Assembly: GCA_964527735.1 (NCBI GenBank) | Contig: CAZGPG010000004.1 | Location: 1 to 64,000 of the forward strand | DNA: 64,000 nucleotides | DNA from: JBEBVQ01 sp964527735 | GTDB lineage: Bacteria > Bacteroidota > Bacteroidia > Chitinophagales > Chitinophagaceae | Direction of reading: 5' to 3' | Notes under the pieces: generated by a model | Databases searched by the model: none | Told to the model about the DNA's origin: nothing | What the model saw: only the letters and a program-made list of their open reading frames with translations | Part shown: piece by piece, positions 26,289 to 34,523 of the stretch | Layout: every line of letters starts with the position of its first letter | Numbering within the stretch: position 1 is the stretch's first letter | Translations under genes and position numbers: made by a program

Positions 26289-26939
26289 ATGCCTATCCAG
26301 ATAGCAATAACGGATGACCATCCGCTGGTAGTGGATGGTTTGCTCAATGCTTTTAAGGAAAGCCCGGACATTGTAGTTTTAAACACTTACAGATCGGGCG
26401 CCCAACTACTTGAAGGATTGAAGTCGGCCTGCCCTGATGTGCTGCTGCTGGATTTGCAGCTCCCGGATACAACAGGAGTGGTACTCGCACCGCAAATCCT
26501 GGCGCTTTATCCCGAGATCCGTATTCTGATCTTAAGTGGCGTAGATGACATACAGCAGGTGCAGGCCATGATAGATATGGGGTGTATGGGATACCTGCTT
26601 AAAACAACGACCGATCAGCAACTGTTATTACAGGCTATTTCTGAAGTATACCGCTATACCGTTTTTATGGATCCTCAGCTAAAGGACGAACTGCTCAGAA
26701 ACATTCTGAATAGCAAGAAAAAAGACAATAACAAGGTTCCCGATCTTACCCGGAGAGAAAAAGAGATTTTACAATTGATCGTATCTGAGTATAACAATCA
26801 GGAAATTGCGGACAAGCTGTTTCTGAGTCTCCGCACTGTTGAGAACCATCGTTACAATCTGTTGCAAAAGCTGAACGCTAAAAACACGGTCAGCCTTGTA
26901 AAAATGGCAATCAATATGAATCTTGTCAATAAACAATGA
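26289..26939 (+). CDS. NarL/LuxR-family response regulator
   Basis: The protein has 216 residues. The receiver domain has the acidic pair in ITDDHPLV, the phosphorylated Asp55 in LLLDLQLPD and the switch residues in ILSGVDD. The C-terminal GerE/LuxR helix-turn-helix reads LTRREKEILQLIVSEYNNQEI, then SLRTVENHRYNLLQKL, written here in parts. It is the partner of the upstream kinase in a two-gene operon. Its target genes are not known, but the T9SS genes on the other side of the divergent region are candidates. Confidence 0.92.
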   Translation: MPIQIAITDDHPLVVDGLLNAFKESPDIVVLNTYRSGAQLLEGLKSACPDVLLLDLQLPDTTGVVLAPQILALYPEIRILILSGVDDIQQVQAMIDMGCMGYLLKTTTDQQLLLQAISEVYRYTVFMDPQLKDELLRNILNSKKKDNNKVPDLTRREKEILQLIVSEYNNQEIADKLFLSLRTVENHRYNLLQKLNAKNTVSLVKMAINMNLVNKQ

Positions 26940-26968
26940 GCCGGAGTGCTCCTGGCAGGTTTGCCGGA

Positions 26969-27412
26969 CTACCTCCTTTCCGCAAAAAAATCCTTCATCA
27001 GCATCGCGCATTCTGCTGCCAGCACGCCGGTTGTGATTGCAGATTTAGGATGGAAGGGGGATTGACCTGCGGTAAATTTCCGGTAGCCGTTCTTTACATC
27101 AGGCGCACCGTAAACGATCCGCCCGACCTTCGACCAGTAAATAGCGCCGGCGCACATCAGGCACGGCTCTACCGTTACGTACAGTGTTGCTTCAGCAAGG
27201 TATTTGGCGCCGATGTTGTTGGTTGCCGCTGTAATGGCAATCATCTCGGCGTGTGCGGTTGTGTCTTTGAGCATTTCCGTCTGGTTATGACCACGGCCTA
27301 TAATCCGGTTGTCCCACACCACCACAGCGCCGACTGGCACTTCACCCGCATCCGCCGCCAGCCTTGCCTGTCGCAATGCCTCCTTCATGAAATATTCATC
27401 GTCAAAAATCAC
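26969..27412 (-). CDS. tadA: tRNA adenosine deaminase TadA family
   Basis: The protein has 147 residues. The zinc site of nucleoside deaminases is present: HAE at 54-56, with the catalytic glutamate, and PCLMC at 83-87. The VPVGAVVV and GHNQTE segments and the ending LAAECAMLMKDFFAERR fit TadA, which converts A34 to inosine in tRNA-Arg. Guanine deaminases are close relatives, but length and motifs favour TadA. It begins five bases after the dtd stop, in a dtd-tadA pair. Confidence 0.88.
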   Translation of the reverse strand: MIFDDEYFMKEALRQARLAADAGEVPVGAVVVWDNRIIGRGHNQTEMLKDTTAHAEMIAITAATNNIGAKYLAEATLYVTVEPCLMCAGAIYWSKVGRIVYGAPDVKNGYRKFTAGQSPFHPKSAITTGVLAAECAMLMKDFFAERR

Positions 27413-27417
27413 GATTG

Positions 27418-27870
27418 TTATTCTTTATTTTTAGTATCAAGTATTATTGTTACGGGGCCATCATTCACCAGCGACACCTGCATATCGGCGCCAAAGATAC
27501 CCGTTGCTACCGGCTGCTGCAACAGGCCGGACAACTGCGTTACAAAATATTCATATAGCGGTATCGCCTGCTCCGGCCGGGCTACACGGATAAAGGAAGG
27601 GCGGTTCCCCTTTTTGCAGGAGGCATGAAGCGTAAACTGGCTTACGACCAGCGCCCGTCCGCCTGCTTCCCGGATATTACGATTCATCAACCCGGCCTCG
27701 TCGGCAAAGATCCGCATACCGGAAATTTTTTTACAAAGCCAGTCTGCATCCTCATTCGTATCTTCTGTTTCAATACCCAACAATATCATCAATCCATTGC
27801 CGACAGAAGCATACTCCTGTCCCTCTATATGAACCGCCGCGCGGGAAACGCGCTGTATTACCGTACGCAT
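27418..27870 (-). CDS. dtd: D-aminoacyl-tRNA deacylase
   Basis: The protein has 150 residues from MRTVIQRVSRA. A longer frame from 27942 is not supported by the family. The family signatures are there: SQFTLHASCKKGNRPSF, and FGADMQVSLVNDGPVTIILD with the conserved NDGPVT loop. Dtd removes D-amino acids from tRNA in the cytoplasm. Together with tadA and the divergent mnmE it makes a small translation-fidelity neighbourhood. Confidence 0.95.
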   Translation of the reverse strand: MRTVIQRVSRAAVHIEGQEYASVGNGLMILLGIETEDTNEDADWLCKKISGMRIFADEAGLMNRNIREAGGRALVVSQFTLHASCKKGNRPSFIRVARPEQAIPLYEYFVTQLSGLLQQPVATGIFGADMQVSLVNDGPVTIILDTKNKE

Positions 27871-27982
27871 AATCGTATTAATTGGTACAAATGTGCAAAT
27901 AATTCCGTTACACCATCGGATAATTACATGACGGGCAATCACGCAGGATTGCCCCTACCATCTTTATACCTATTTTTGGGCA

Positions 27983-29365
27983 ATGCAACCTGCAAACGAA
28001 ACGATTATTGCATTGGCGACACCGCCGGGACAAGGTGCGATCGGTGTGATCCGCCTGAGCGGCATGGAAGCGATTGCAATTGTCAATCGTATCTTCAAAG
28101 GAAAAGGTCTGGAAAACCAGGCGAGCCATACCCTGCATTTCGGTCGGATCATTGACCCCGCGACCGATCCGGTACAGATTATTGATGAGGTGGTAGTGAG
28201 CCTTTATAAAGGGCCGAAAAGCTATACCGGCGAAAATGTGGTGGAGATCAGTTGCCACGGATCGTCTTATATTCTGGAGCAGGTGATTGCGCTGTGTATC
28301 CGCTATGGTGCGGTACCGGCAAAGCCCGGTGCGTTCACACAACGCGCCTTCCTCCATGGCCGAATGGACCTGACGCAGGCCGAAGCCGTAGCTGACCTGA
28401 TCGCCAGCGAAAGCGCGGCTGCACATGCTTCGGCGATGCACAACCTGCGTGGCGGCTTCCGCAAAGACCTCGAAGCCATGCGCGAACAACTGATTCAATT
28501 CAGCGCACTGATTGAGCTGGAGCTGGACTTCAGCCAGGAGGACGTGGAGTTTGCCGACCGCACACAATTGTATGCGTTGATCAACCGCGCGATCGGCTCC
28601 ACAAGCGCATTGATACAATCATTCAGCTTGGGGAATGTGATCAAAAAAGGTGTTGGCGTGGCCATCATCGGCAAGCCGAATGCCGGGAAGAGCACGCTAC
28701 TCAACGCCCTGCTCAACGAAGAGCGGGCAATCGTCAGCGAGATTGCCGGTACCACACGTGATACGATCGAAGAAGCGCTCAATATCAACGGTGTACTGTT
28801 CCGCCTGATAGACACCGCAGGCATACGTGAACACGCGGTTGATGCAATCGAAACCATCGGTATCGAACGCAGCCGGCAGGCGATGCAACAGGCGGATGTG
28901 GTAATTTGCCTGTTTGACGCGGTTACAGAATCACCTGAAGTGATCCTGAAACAAGCCAATGAATTGAAAGAGCAGGGAAAAAAATACCTGCTGGTGGCCA
29001 ACAAAGCAGATATGTTAGCTGAGGGGCAGGAGTCACTTGAGATTCCGGAAGAATCACTGATTTACATTTCTGCGCGTGAACGGCATCATCTGGATATCCT
29101 GAAGCAGCGTCTGTATAATACCGTGGTACATGAAACTGCCCGCACTGAAAATACCGTAGTGACCAATGCGCGCCATCATGCGGCATTACAGGAGGTGCTG
29201 CGTTCTCTTGAAGACATCAGGCACGGGATGGACAACCAGCTTCCCGGTGACCTGCTGGCGCTCGACATCCGGCGCTGCCTGCACTACCTCGGCGAGATCA
29301 CCGGCCAAGTGACTACGGAGGATAAGCTGGATTATATCTTTAGTAAGTTTTGCATCGGAAAGTAA
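27983..29365 (+). CDS. mnmE: tRNA modification GTPase MnmE
   Basis: The protein has 460 residues. The N-terminal tetrahydrofolate-binding domain (MQPANETIIALATPPGQGAI, DLTQAEAVADLIASES) is followed by a G domain with GKPNAGKST, TTRDTI, DTAG and NKAD. The C-terminal FCIGK holds the catalytic cysteine. With MnmG it makes the cmnm5 modification of U34 in tRNA. The last 18 bases double as the left attachment site of the integrative element, so the present 3' end may come from the element, but the protein end is preserved. Confidence 0.97.
   Translation: MQPANETIIALATPPGQGAIGVIRLSGMEAIAIVNRIFKGKGLENQASHTLHFGRIIDPATDPVQIIDEVVVSLYKGPKSYTGENVVEISCHGSSYILEQVIALCIRYGAVPAKPGAFTQRAFLHGRMDLTQAEAVADLIASESAAAHASAMHNLRGGFRKDLEAMREQLIQFSALIELELDFSQEDVEFADRTQLYALINRAIGSTSALIQSFSLGNVIKKGVGVAIIGKPNAGKSTLLNALLNEERAIVSEIAGTTRDTIEEALNINGVLFRLIDTAGIREHAVDAIETIGIERSRQAMQQADVVICLFDAVTESPEVILKQANELKEQGKKYLLVANKADMLAEGQESLEIPEESLIYISARERHHLDILKQRLYNTVVHETARTENTVVTNARHHAALQEVLRSLEDIRHGMDNQLPGDLLALDIRRCLHYLGEITGQVTTEDKLDYIFSKFCIGK
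29348..29365 (+). other. Left attachment site (attL)
   Basis: TTTTGCATCGGAAAGTAA is the last 18 bases of mnmE including its stop codon. The right copy at 40468-40485 differs at two wobble-like positions. Use of the end of a conserved gene lets the element insert without destroying it. Confidence 0.85.
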
Positions 29366-29479
29366 CCGGTACAAAGCAACAATAGATAAACAGGTAATAA
29401 TTGGCAGTATCATACTGATTATTAGCATTGTTTAATTTCAACTCTTTCCTGCTTTCTTTGTGATGATATATGTATAATG

Positions 29480-29545
29480 GGTACAAATTTGTACCTTTAT
29501 TGTACCTCGAACGGAATGATCGGATTTTTTGTACCTCATTCCGTT
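29480..29545. promoter_or_regulatory. Left-end TTGTACC boxes and an inverted repeat (possible integrase arm sites)
   Basis: GGTACAAATTTGTACC (29480-29495) is a perfect palindrome, and TTGTACC recurs at 29500-29506 and 29529-29535. The same word occurs twice at the right end (40411-40417 and 40422-40428). An inverted repeat AACGGAATGA (29510-29519) / TCATTCCGTT (29536-29545) surrounds the last box. The position between attL and the HTH gene suits integrase arm-binding sites or a regulator operator. Confidence 0.55.
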
Positions 29546-29587
29546 TAATTATGCATCATCTTGGCACACACAGACACATATAGGCAC

Positions 29588-30361
29588 ATGCTGACACTCC
29601 GGGACACACAGGGACACGCAAATGAGGGTGAAACGGATGCAGACAACATTATTCACCGTATTTGCCAGCACTGCGGAAGCGATTTTATCGCGCAAACCAC
29701 TATAACCAAATACTGTTCGCATACCTGTAACCAACGCGCGTACAAAGCCCAAAAGCGAAAGCAACGGATCAACGCCGTTAATGAAACGACAAGAAAGGCC
29801 ATTATCCGGCCTGTTGAGGAACTGAAAGCCAAACCATATCTAAGTGTTGCCGAAACCTGTACCCTGATGGGGATTAGCAGACGCACCGTTTACCGGATGA
29901 TCCGGCAGGGATTATTATCCGTAGCAAAAGCAGGAAGCAGGACAATACTACGCCGGACGGACATTGACCAGTTATTTGATTTACCGCAACCGGAGAAAAA
30001 GAAAAAACAGCAACAGCCGGTGAATGAGTTCTACACCGTTCAGGAGATTGAGCAGCTATATCATATCAAATATGGCCGGCTGAATACCATTGTGAAAGAA
30101 AACGACATACCCAAAACCGTCCATAACGGGCGGCTGTTGGTTTCCAAACCGCATATTGACCGGTATTTTAAACGCACCCGGCGGGATACATCCATCATAA
30201 CAGAGTGGTACACGGTGCAAGAAATACAGGAGAAATACGGATTAACCCGTGACCAAATTTATAGCCGGACACATGATCATAACATTCCCCGGCAGCGTAC
30301 AGGAAAGTATGTAAAAATATCCCGACAGCATTTTGATGAATTATTTGAAACAGGTGTATAA
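29588..30361 (+). CDS. Zinc-finger protein with three tandem helix-turn-helix domains
   Basis: The protein has 257 residues from the ATG at 29588; a TTG at 29561 is the alternative, and the start lies in GACACA-rich DNA. An N-terminal treble-clef-like zinc finger (ICQHCGSDFI, KYCSHTCNQRAY) is followed by three related excisionase/MerR-like HTH units of about 50 residues: YLSVAETCTLMGISRRTVYR, FYTVQEIEQLYHIKYGRLNT and WYTVQEIQEKYGLTRDQIYS. It lies 14 bases before the integrase gene. It probably binds repeated sites near the element end and controls integrase expression or excision. Confidence 0.75.
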   Translation: MLTLRDTQGHANEGETDADNIIHRICQHCGSDFIAQTTITKYCSHTCNQRAYKAQKRKQRINAVNETTRKAIIRPVEELKAKPYLSVAETCTLMGISRRTVYRMIRQGLLSVAKAGSRTILRRTDIDQLFDLPQPEKKKKQQQPVNEFYTVQEIEQLYHIKYGRLNTIVKENDIPKTVHNGRLLVSKPHIDRYFKRTRRDTSIITEWYTVQEIQEKYGLTRDQIYSRTHDHNIPRQRTGKYVKISRQHFDELFETGV

Positions 30362-30375
30362 CCCTTGATACGGTA

Positions 30376-31518
30376 ATGGCAATAAAAGTACGACTACGAA
30401 AAAAGAAAATATCCAAAGGGCGGGAAAGCCTATACCTGGACTTTTACCCTGCTATCCCCCATCCGGAAACAGGAGAACCGACACGCCGGGAATTTCTGGG
30501 AATGTATTTACTTGAAAAAACGAAAAGCCACATTGACAAACAGCACAATACTGATACGCTGAAAATTGCGGAAAGCATCCGACAGAAAAGAGAAAATTTT
30601 CTGAATAAACCGGAAATATATAGCCAGTACGAAAAGGAGCAACTACGGATAAAAGAACTGGGGGAACAGTGTTTTGTTGACTATTTCAGAAAGCTGGCCA
30701 ATAAACGCAAAGCCTCTAATCATGACAACTGGGTTTCAGCATTAAAATATCTTGAACAGTACACCGGCGGTATGCTCAAGTTTGCAGACCTCAACGAAAG
30801 AATATTAAACGACTTTAAAGAATACCTGCTCACAACCAAAAGCAACAAAAGCGATAAAACAACCCTTTCCCAAAATTCAGCCGTTTCCTATTTCAACAAA
30901 GTAAAAGCAGCGTTGAAGCAGGCGTATAAAGACGGCATGATACAAATTGACCTGAATAGCCGGGTGGAACCTGTAAGAGCAGCAGAAACACGCCGGGAGT
31001 ATCTTACCATTGAAGAACTGAACCGGCTGGTAAAAACCCCATGTAATAACGATCTGCTGAAACGGGCGGCATTATTTTCTGCATTAACCGGCTTACGATT
31101 TTCGGACATTCAAAAAATGACATGGGGCGAGCTGGAATACATAAAAGGTCAGGGATATTTCCTGAAATTCAGCCAAAAGAAAACTAAAGGTGTTGAAGTG
31201 TTACCCATTTCCGAACAGGCATACAATCTTTTGGGGACAGCCGGAGCTGCCAGCGACAAAGTATTTGACGGTTTAACCTATTCTGCATATCACAACAAAC
31301 ACCTGTTTCAGTGGATAGGCGCTGCCGGGATTACAAAGGATATAACCTTTCACTGTTTCCGGCACACATTCGCCACCCTGCAACTATTCAACGGAACGGA
31401 CATCTATACCGTATCAAAGATGCTGGGACATAAAGACCTGAAAACAACACAGGTTTACGCTAAGATCGTAGATGAAACTAAACGCAAAGCAGCGGATAAA
31501 ATCAAACTGGATTTGTAA
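30376..31518 (+). CDS. Tyrosine recombinase / integrase
   Basis: The protein has 380 residues. An arm-binding-like N-terminus (KVRLRKKKISKGRESLYLDF) and a SAM-like core-binding domain (about 95-190) precede the catalytic domain with the full set: Arg241 in TGLRFSD, a lysine in the QKKTKG hairpin, H326-x-x-R329 in HCFRHTF, His352 in LGHKD and the nucleophile Tyr361 in TTQVYAKI. It should catalyse insertion at and excision from the mnmE end. It is typical of Bacteroidota mobile elements. Confidence 0.93.
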   Translation: MAIKVRLRKKKISKGRESLYLDFYPAIPHPETGEPTRREFLGMYLLEKTKSHIDKQHNTDTLKIAESIRQKRENFLNKPEIYSQYEKEQLRIKELGEQCFVDYFRKLANKRKASNHDNWVSALKYLEQYTGGMLKFADLNERILNDFKEYLLTTKSNKSDKTTLSQNSAVSYFNKVKAALKQAYKDGMIQIDLNSRVEPVRAAETRREYLTIEELNRLVKTPCNNDLLKRAALFSALTGLRFSDIQKMTWGELEYIKGQGYFLKFSQKKTKGVEVLPISEQAYNLLGTAGAASDKVFDGLTYSAYHNKHLFQWIGAAGITKDITFHCFRHTFATLQLFNGTDIYTVSKMLGHKDLKTTQVYAKIVDETKRKAADKIKLDL

Positions 31519-31540
31519 AACTTAAAACATAAAAGACAAA

Positions 31541-32563
31541 ATGAAAATGTATAAAGAGCCTTTTACAAACCCTAATACAGGTAAAGAGCAGCAAATAACC
31601 GTAACAGAATACACCCTTGACGATTACCTGAAAGGAATAATTGGAGCAAATAAAATGAGCGGTAAAATACTTGCTAAAAGTTACGGAGTTAATAGAAGCG
31701 AATATGAATATGGGTATGAATACTTGCCTATTGAGGAAAAACAAAAGATAATGGAAGCGGCGAAGGTATTGTATAACCAAAGAGTACAAAAGCAAGCCGA
31801 TTTTTACAAACGGATATTCCAAAGGGAGTTGGAACAATCACAGGCAAAGGGAGAGCTAAGGGAATTAGAAATACAAGCTCTTGAAAATGTATTTATCAAT
31901 CCTTTGCCACCGGGTAGTACGGTTGAACTACCAACAAGGGCAGGCATTCAAGATTTGGCTATAAATACAGGCACAGAGAAAAAGCCTGAATACAGACGGA
32001 TTAACGTACCGGAGCAATATACACGGATAAGGATAGGCATTAATGAAATAAAACGTAAGCGAGGTATTTACCGTGAAATTATTATCAGAGGTGAAAAAGA
32101 CTATACCCGTACAAGTTATAATTTTTCAGAGGATCGCCATTACATAGAAGTAGAGGCTTTAAATATTTATTGGAATTGGTTGAAACAACCTGAAACGAAA
32201 ACGGAGCAGAAACAGCAAACTGAAAATGATTTTACACGTTCCACTATTGAGGATTGGTTATATCAGTTTAAAGCACAAATGACTGAAAGTGATTATCAAA
32301 ATTTAGTTTCTGCATTGAAACAATATTTTGATACTGGCACATTCCCAACACTTTCAAAACCCATTCAGGTAAATGGCAGACTTAATAAAAAGCTATTTGG
32401 ATGGAATTTGAATAGGATTTTTGAAGCAAAGGGCAAGGGAGTTGAAAAGGAACTTCTACTATTCGCAAAACAAAATATTTCACTGTTTGCCAATGTGAAA
32501 TTTGATGAAAACAATATTTTGGGTAGCAATCTGTATAAATATTTCACTACCAAAACGCAATAA
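31541..32563 (+). CDS. Mobile-element protein of unknown function
   Basis: The protein has 340 residues. It is charged and helical, with a long stretch rich in E, K and Q around residues 65-120 that may be coiled coil. A beta-rich middle part (YTRIRIGINEIKRKRGIYRE) follows, then a helical end (SDYQNLVSALKQYFDTGTFP, GWNLNRIFEAKGKG) whose layout vaguely recalls RteC-like regulators; that resemblance is weak. Base composition is more AT-rich than the integrase gene upstream, suggesting a different history. It lies 22 bases after the integrase stop. Confidence 0.6.
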   Translation: MKMYKEPFTNPNTGKEQQITVTEYTLDDYLKGIIGANKMSGKILAKSYGVNRSEYEYGYEYLPIEEKQKIMEAAKVLYNQRVQKQADFYKRIFQRELEQSQAKGELRELEIQALENVFINPLPPGSTVELPTRAGIQDLAINTGTEKKPEYRRINVPEQYTRIRIGINEIKRKRGIYREIIIRGEKDYTRTSYNFSEDRHYIEVEALNIYWNWLKQPETKTEQKQQTENDFTRSTIEDWLYQFKAQMTESDYQNLVSALKQYFDTGTFPTLSKPIQVNGRLNKKLFGWNLNRIFEAKGKGVEKELLLFAKQNISLFANVKFDENNILGSNLYKYFTTKTQ

Positions 32564-32574
32564 TAGCAAGCGTT

Positions 32575-32623
32575 CCACCAAAACCACCAAAACCACTTTT
32601 TAGACCACCAAAACCACTTTTTT
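32575..32623. repeat. CCACCAAAA direct repeats before the excisionase-like gene
   Basis: CCACCAAAA begins at 32575, 32584 and 32605. The last two are part of a 21-base unit, CCACCAAAACCACTTTTT plus three bases. The repeats fill the gap between the unknown gene and the HTH gene and end about 30 bases before its ATG. Confidence 0.8.
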
Positions 32624-32653
32624 CATTTGCTATCAAACAAAAACGATAGTAAA

Positions 32654-32977
32654 ATGAATAACCCATTTGAAGTAATTGAGGCACGATTAAGTAACATTGA
32701 AAATTTGTTGCTTGACCTCAAGCACCTACCTAAAAAACAAGAACAACCCGAAGCAGAAGATTTATTAACAATCCAAGCGGCGGCACTATTCCTACATCTC
32801 TCTGTACCTACTCTTTACAGCAAGGTCAGCCGGCGGGAACTCCCGGTTATGAAGCGTGGTAAAAAATTATATTTCTCTCGTACTGAATTGCTGGCTTATC
32901 TGAAATCCGGACGAAAGAAATCAAATGCTGAAATAGCGGTAGCGGCGGAATCGTATTTGTCTAATAAAAAGGGCTGA
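32654..32977 (+). CDS. Excisionase-like helix-turn-helix protein
   Basis: The protein has 107 residues from the ATG at 32654; a TTG nine codons upstream is less likely. A short coiled-coil start (FEVIEARLSNIENLLLDLK) is followed by a HTH_17 domain: LTIQAAALFLHLSVPTLYSK, ELPVMKRGKKLYFSRTELL. This is the usual form of excisionases and small DNA-binding proteins in Bacteroidota elements. The next gene starts three bases after its stop, so they are coupled. It may bind the CCACCAAAA repeats just upstream. Confidence 0.82.
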   Translation: MNNPFEVIEARLSNIENLLLDLKHLPKKQEQPEAEDLLTIQAAALFLHLSVPTLYSKVSRRELPVMKRGKKLYFSRTELLAYLKSGRKKSNAEIAVAAESYLSNKKG

Positions 32978-32980
32978 ACA

Positions 32981-34426
32981 ATGGATAACCATGCGCACAG
33001 CCCGGATATGGGACAGGAAAAATGTACACCGAATTTTAATTTTGGTAGTATCGGGATTGACGATTTTAAGGCTGAATTTGAACAACTAATAAAGCAAGGT
33101 AATGAAATAAGGGATAAACAAATAAACCGTTTCCCTGTTGAAGTATTCCCCTTGGCAGTTCAGCAAATAATTACAGCCACAAATGAAAATCTGAACTTCC
33201 CTATTGATTTTATCGGGGCTTCATTGCTTTATGCTGTTTCCGTTGCAATTGGTAACACTCACAGGGTTGAGGTGAAAAAAGGTTGGCTGGAAAGTTCGGT
33301 TTTATACCTTGCCATTGTAGCCCGTGCAGGAACAAATAAAAGCCATCCGTTAAGTTTTGCCCTTCAACCCATTGTTGAACAGGATAAAAGAACTTATAGA
33401 CAATACGAACAGCAAAGGCAGGAATATGAAAAGGTGTTAGGCCTATCAAAAAACGAAAGGAAACACCAAGCCGTTGACGAACCTGTAAAACCCGTTTGGC
33501 AAAAGTTTCTTTTATCCGATTTCACACCCGAAGCTCTTGCCGAAGTTCATAAATTCAATAAAAGAGGTATCGGAGTTTATGTGGATGAGTTGGCAGGTTG
33601 GTTTAAAAATTTCAACCGATATAACAAAGGCAGCGAAATGGAATTTTGGTTAAGCGTATGGAGCGGAAAGCCTATAAACATTGACCGTAAAACAGGCGAA
33701 CCCGTATTTATTCCTTTGCCCTTTATTTCGGTTTGCGGAACTATTCAAAACGGGATATTGAACGAACTTGCCAAAGAGAATCGAACCCAAAACGGGTTTA
33801 TTGATAGAATACTGTTTGTTATTCCCGATAACATACAAAAGGAATACTGGAGCGAAACGGACTTACCCCCAGTTGTTTCTGAAAATTGGCAAAGCATTAT
33901 TTCAAACCTATTAAGTTTATCGGTTGCGAATGATGGCACTTTAAACCCCAGCCCCGAAGTATTAAAGTTCACACCCGAAGCCAAACGGATATTGTTTGAA
34001 TGGCAGAAGACGAACACTGACCAAAGTAATGATGCCGAAAACGAAGCGGTAAGCGGTATTTACAGCAAGCTGGAAATGTACGCTGTTCGGTTGGCTTTAA
34101 TACTTGAAATGATGCGGTATGCCTGCAATGAAAGCGACAAGCAGGCGGTAAGCGTTGAGGCGGTACAAGGGGCTTTAAAGCTGGTTGAGTATTTTAAAAA
34201 TTCAGCCGTAAAGGTTAATTCAATTGTTTCAAATGCCAGCCCGTTGGATAAACACCCAGCCGACAAACAAGCCCTTTACAAAGCCTTACCCGACAATTTT
34301 ACAACTGAAACAGGATTACAGATAGCCGAAAGTTTGGGAACTGCTGAACGGACTTTTAAACGGTTTCTGAACGAAAAAGAATTATTTAACAGGATAAGCA
34401 GGGGCGAATATGAAAAGCGCATTTAA
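32981..34426 (+). CDS. DUF3987-domain protein
   Basis: The protein has 481 residues. The DUF3987 pattern is clear: FPLAVQQIITATNENLNFP, IVARAGTNKSHPLSFALQPI (a degenerate P-loop-like spot), IGVYVDELAGWFKNFNRYNKG, FISVCGTIQNGILNELA and NGFIDRILFVIPD. A C-terminal winged-helix-like end follows. Proteins of this family accompany primase-like genes in mobile elements and are thought to be helicase-related, although a full Walker A is not visible here. Next comes the TGGCA array, then the primase-like gene. Confidence 0.85.
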   Translation: MDNHAHSPDMGQEKCTPNFNFGSIGIDDFKAEFEQLIKQGNEIRDKQINRFPVEVFPLAVQQIITATNENLNFPIDFIGASLLYAVSVAIGNTHRVEVKKGWLESSVLYLAIVARAGTNKSHPLSFALQPIVEQDKRTYRQYEQQRQEYEKVLGLSKNERKHQAVDEPVKPVWQKFLLSDFTPEALAEVHKFNKRGIGVYVDELAGWFKNFNRYNKGSEMEFWLSVWSGKPINIDRKTGEPVFIPLPFISVCGTIQNGILNELAKENRTQNGFIDRILFVIPDNIQKEYWSETDLPPVVSENWQSIISNLLSLSVANDGTLNPSPEVLKFTPEAKRILFEWQKTNTDQSNDAENEAVSGIYSKLEMYAVRLALILEMMRYACNESDKQAVSVEAVQGALKLVEYFKNSAVKVNSIVSNASPLDKHPADKQALYKALPDNFTTETGLQIAESLGTAERTFKRFLNEKELFNRISRGEYEKRI

Positions 34427-34431
34427 TCAAA

Positions 34432-34509
34432 TGGCATTTGGCATTTATGGCACTAACGGCATGAATAATGTGCCAATCGTGCCACAAATGCCACTTGTGC
34501 CAAGTGCCA
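34432..34509. repeat. Dyad-symmetric array of TGGCA boxes
   Basis: TGGCA starts at 34432, 34439 and 34448, with CGGCA at 34457. TGCCA starts at 34471, 34480, 34489, 34498 and 34505. Four boxes on the left mirror four on the right exactly around position 34470.5, with steps of 7, 9 and 9 bases on each side, and one extra box near the centre. The letters between boxes differ, so the boxes rather than a simple hairpin appear to be kept. It fills the gap between the DUF3987 and primase-like genes. Confidence 0.9.
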
Positions 34510-34523
34510 AACTGTTTTAAGAA

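Noticed and set aside
26936..28618. Long open frames opposite tadA, dtd and mnmE
   Set aside because: They are shadows of well-conserved genes; the translations are rich in Cys, His and Arg and lack any motif.
31541..32563. RteC-type regulator
   Set aside because: The resemblance at the C-terminal end is too weak to name the family.
34432..34509. CRISPR-like array
   Set aside because: The repeated unit is only five bases in both orientations, with 2-9 bases between copies, and no cas genes are present.
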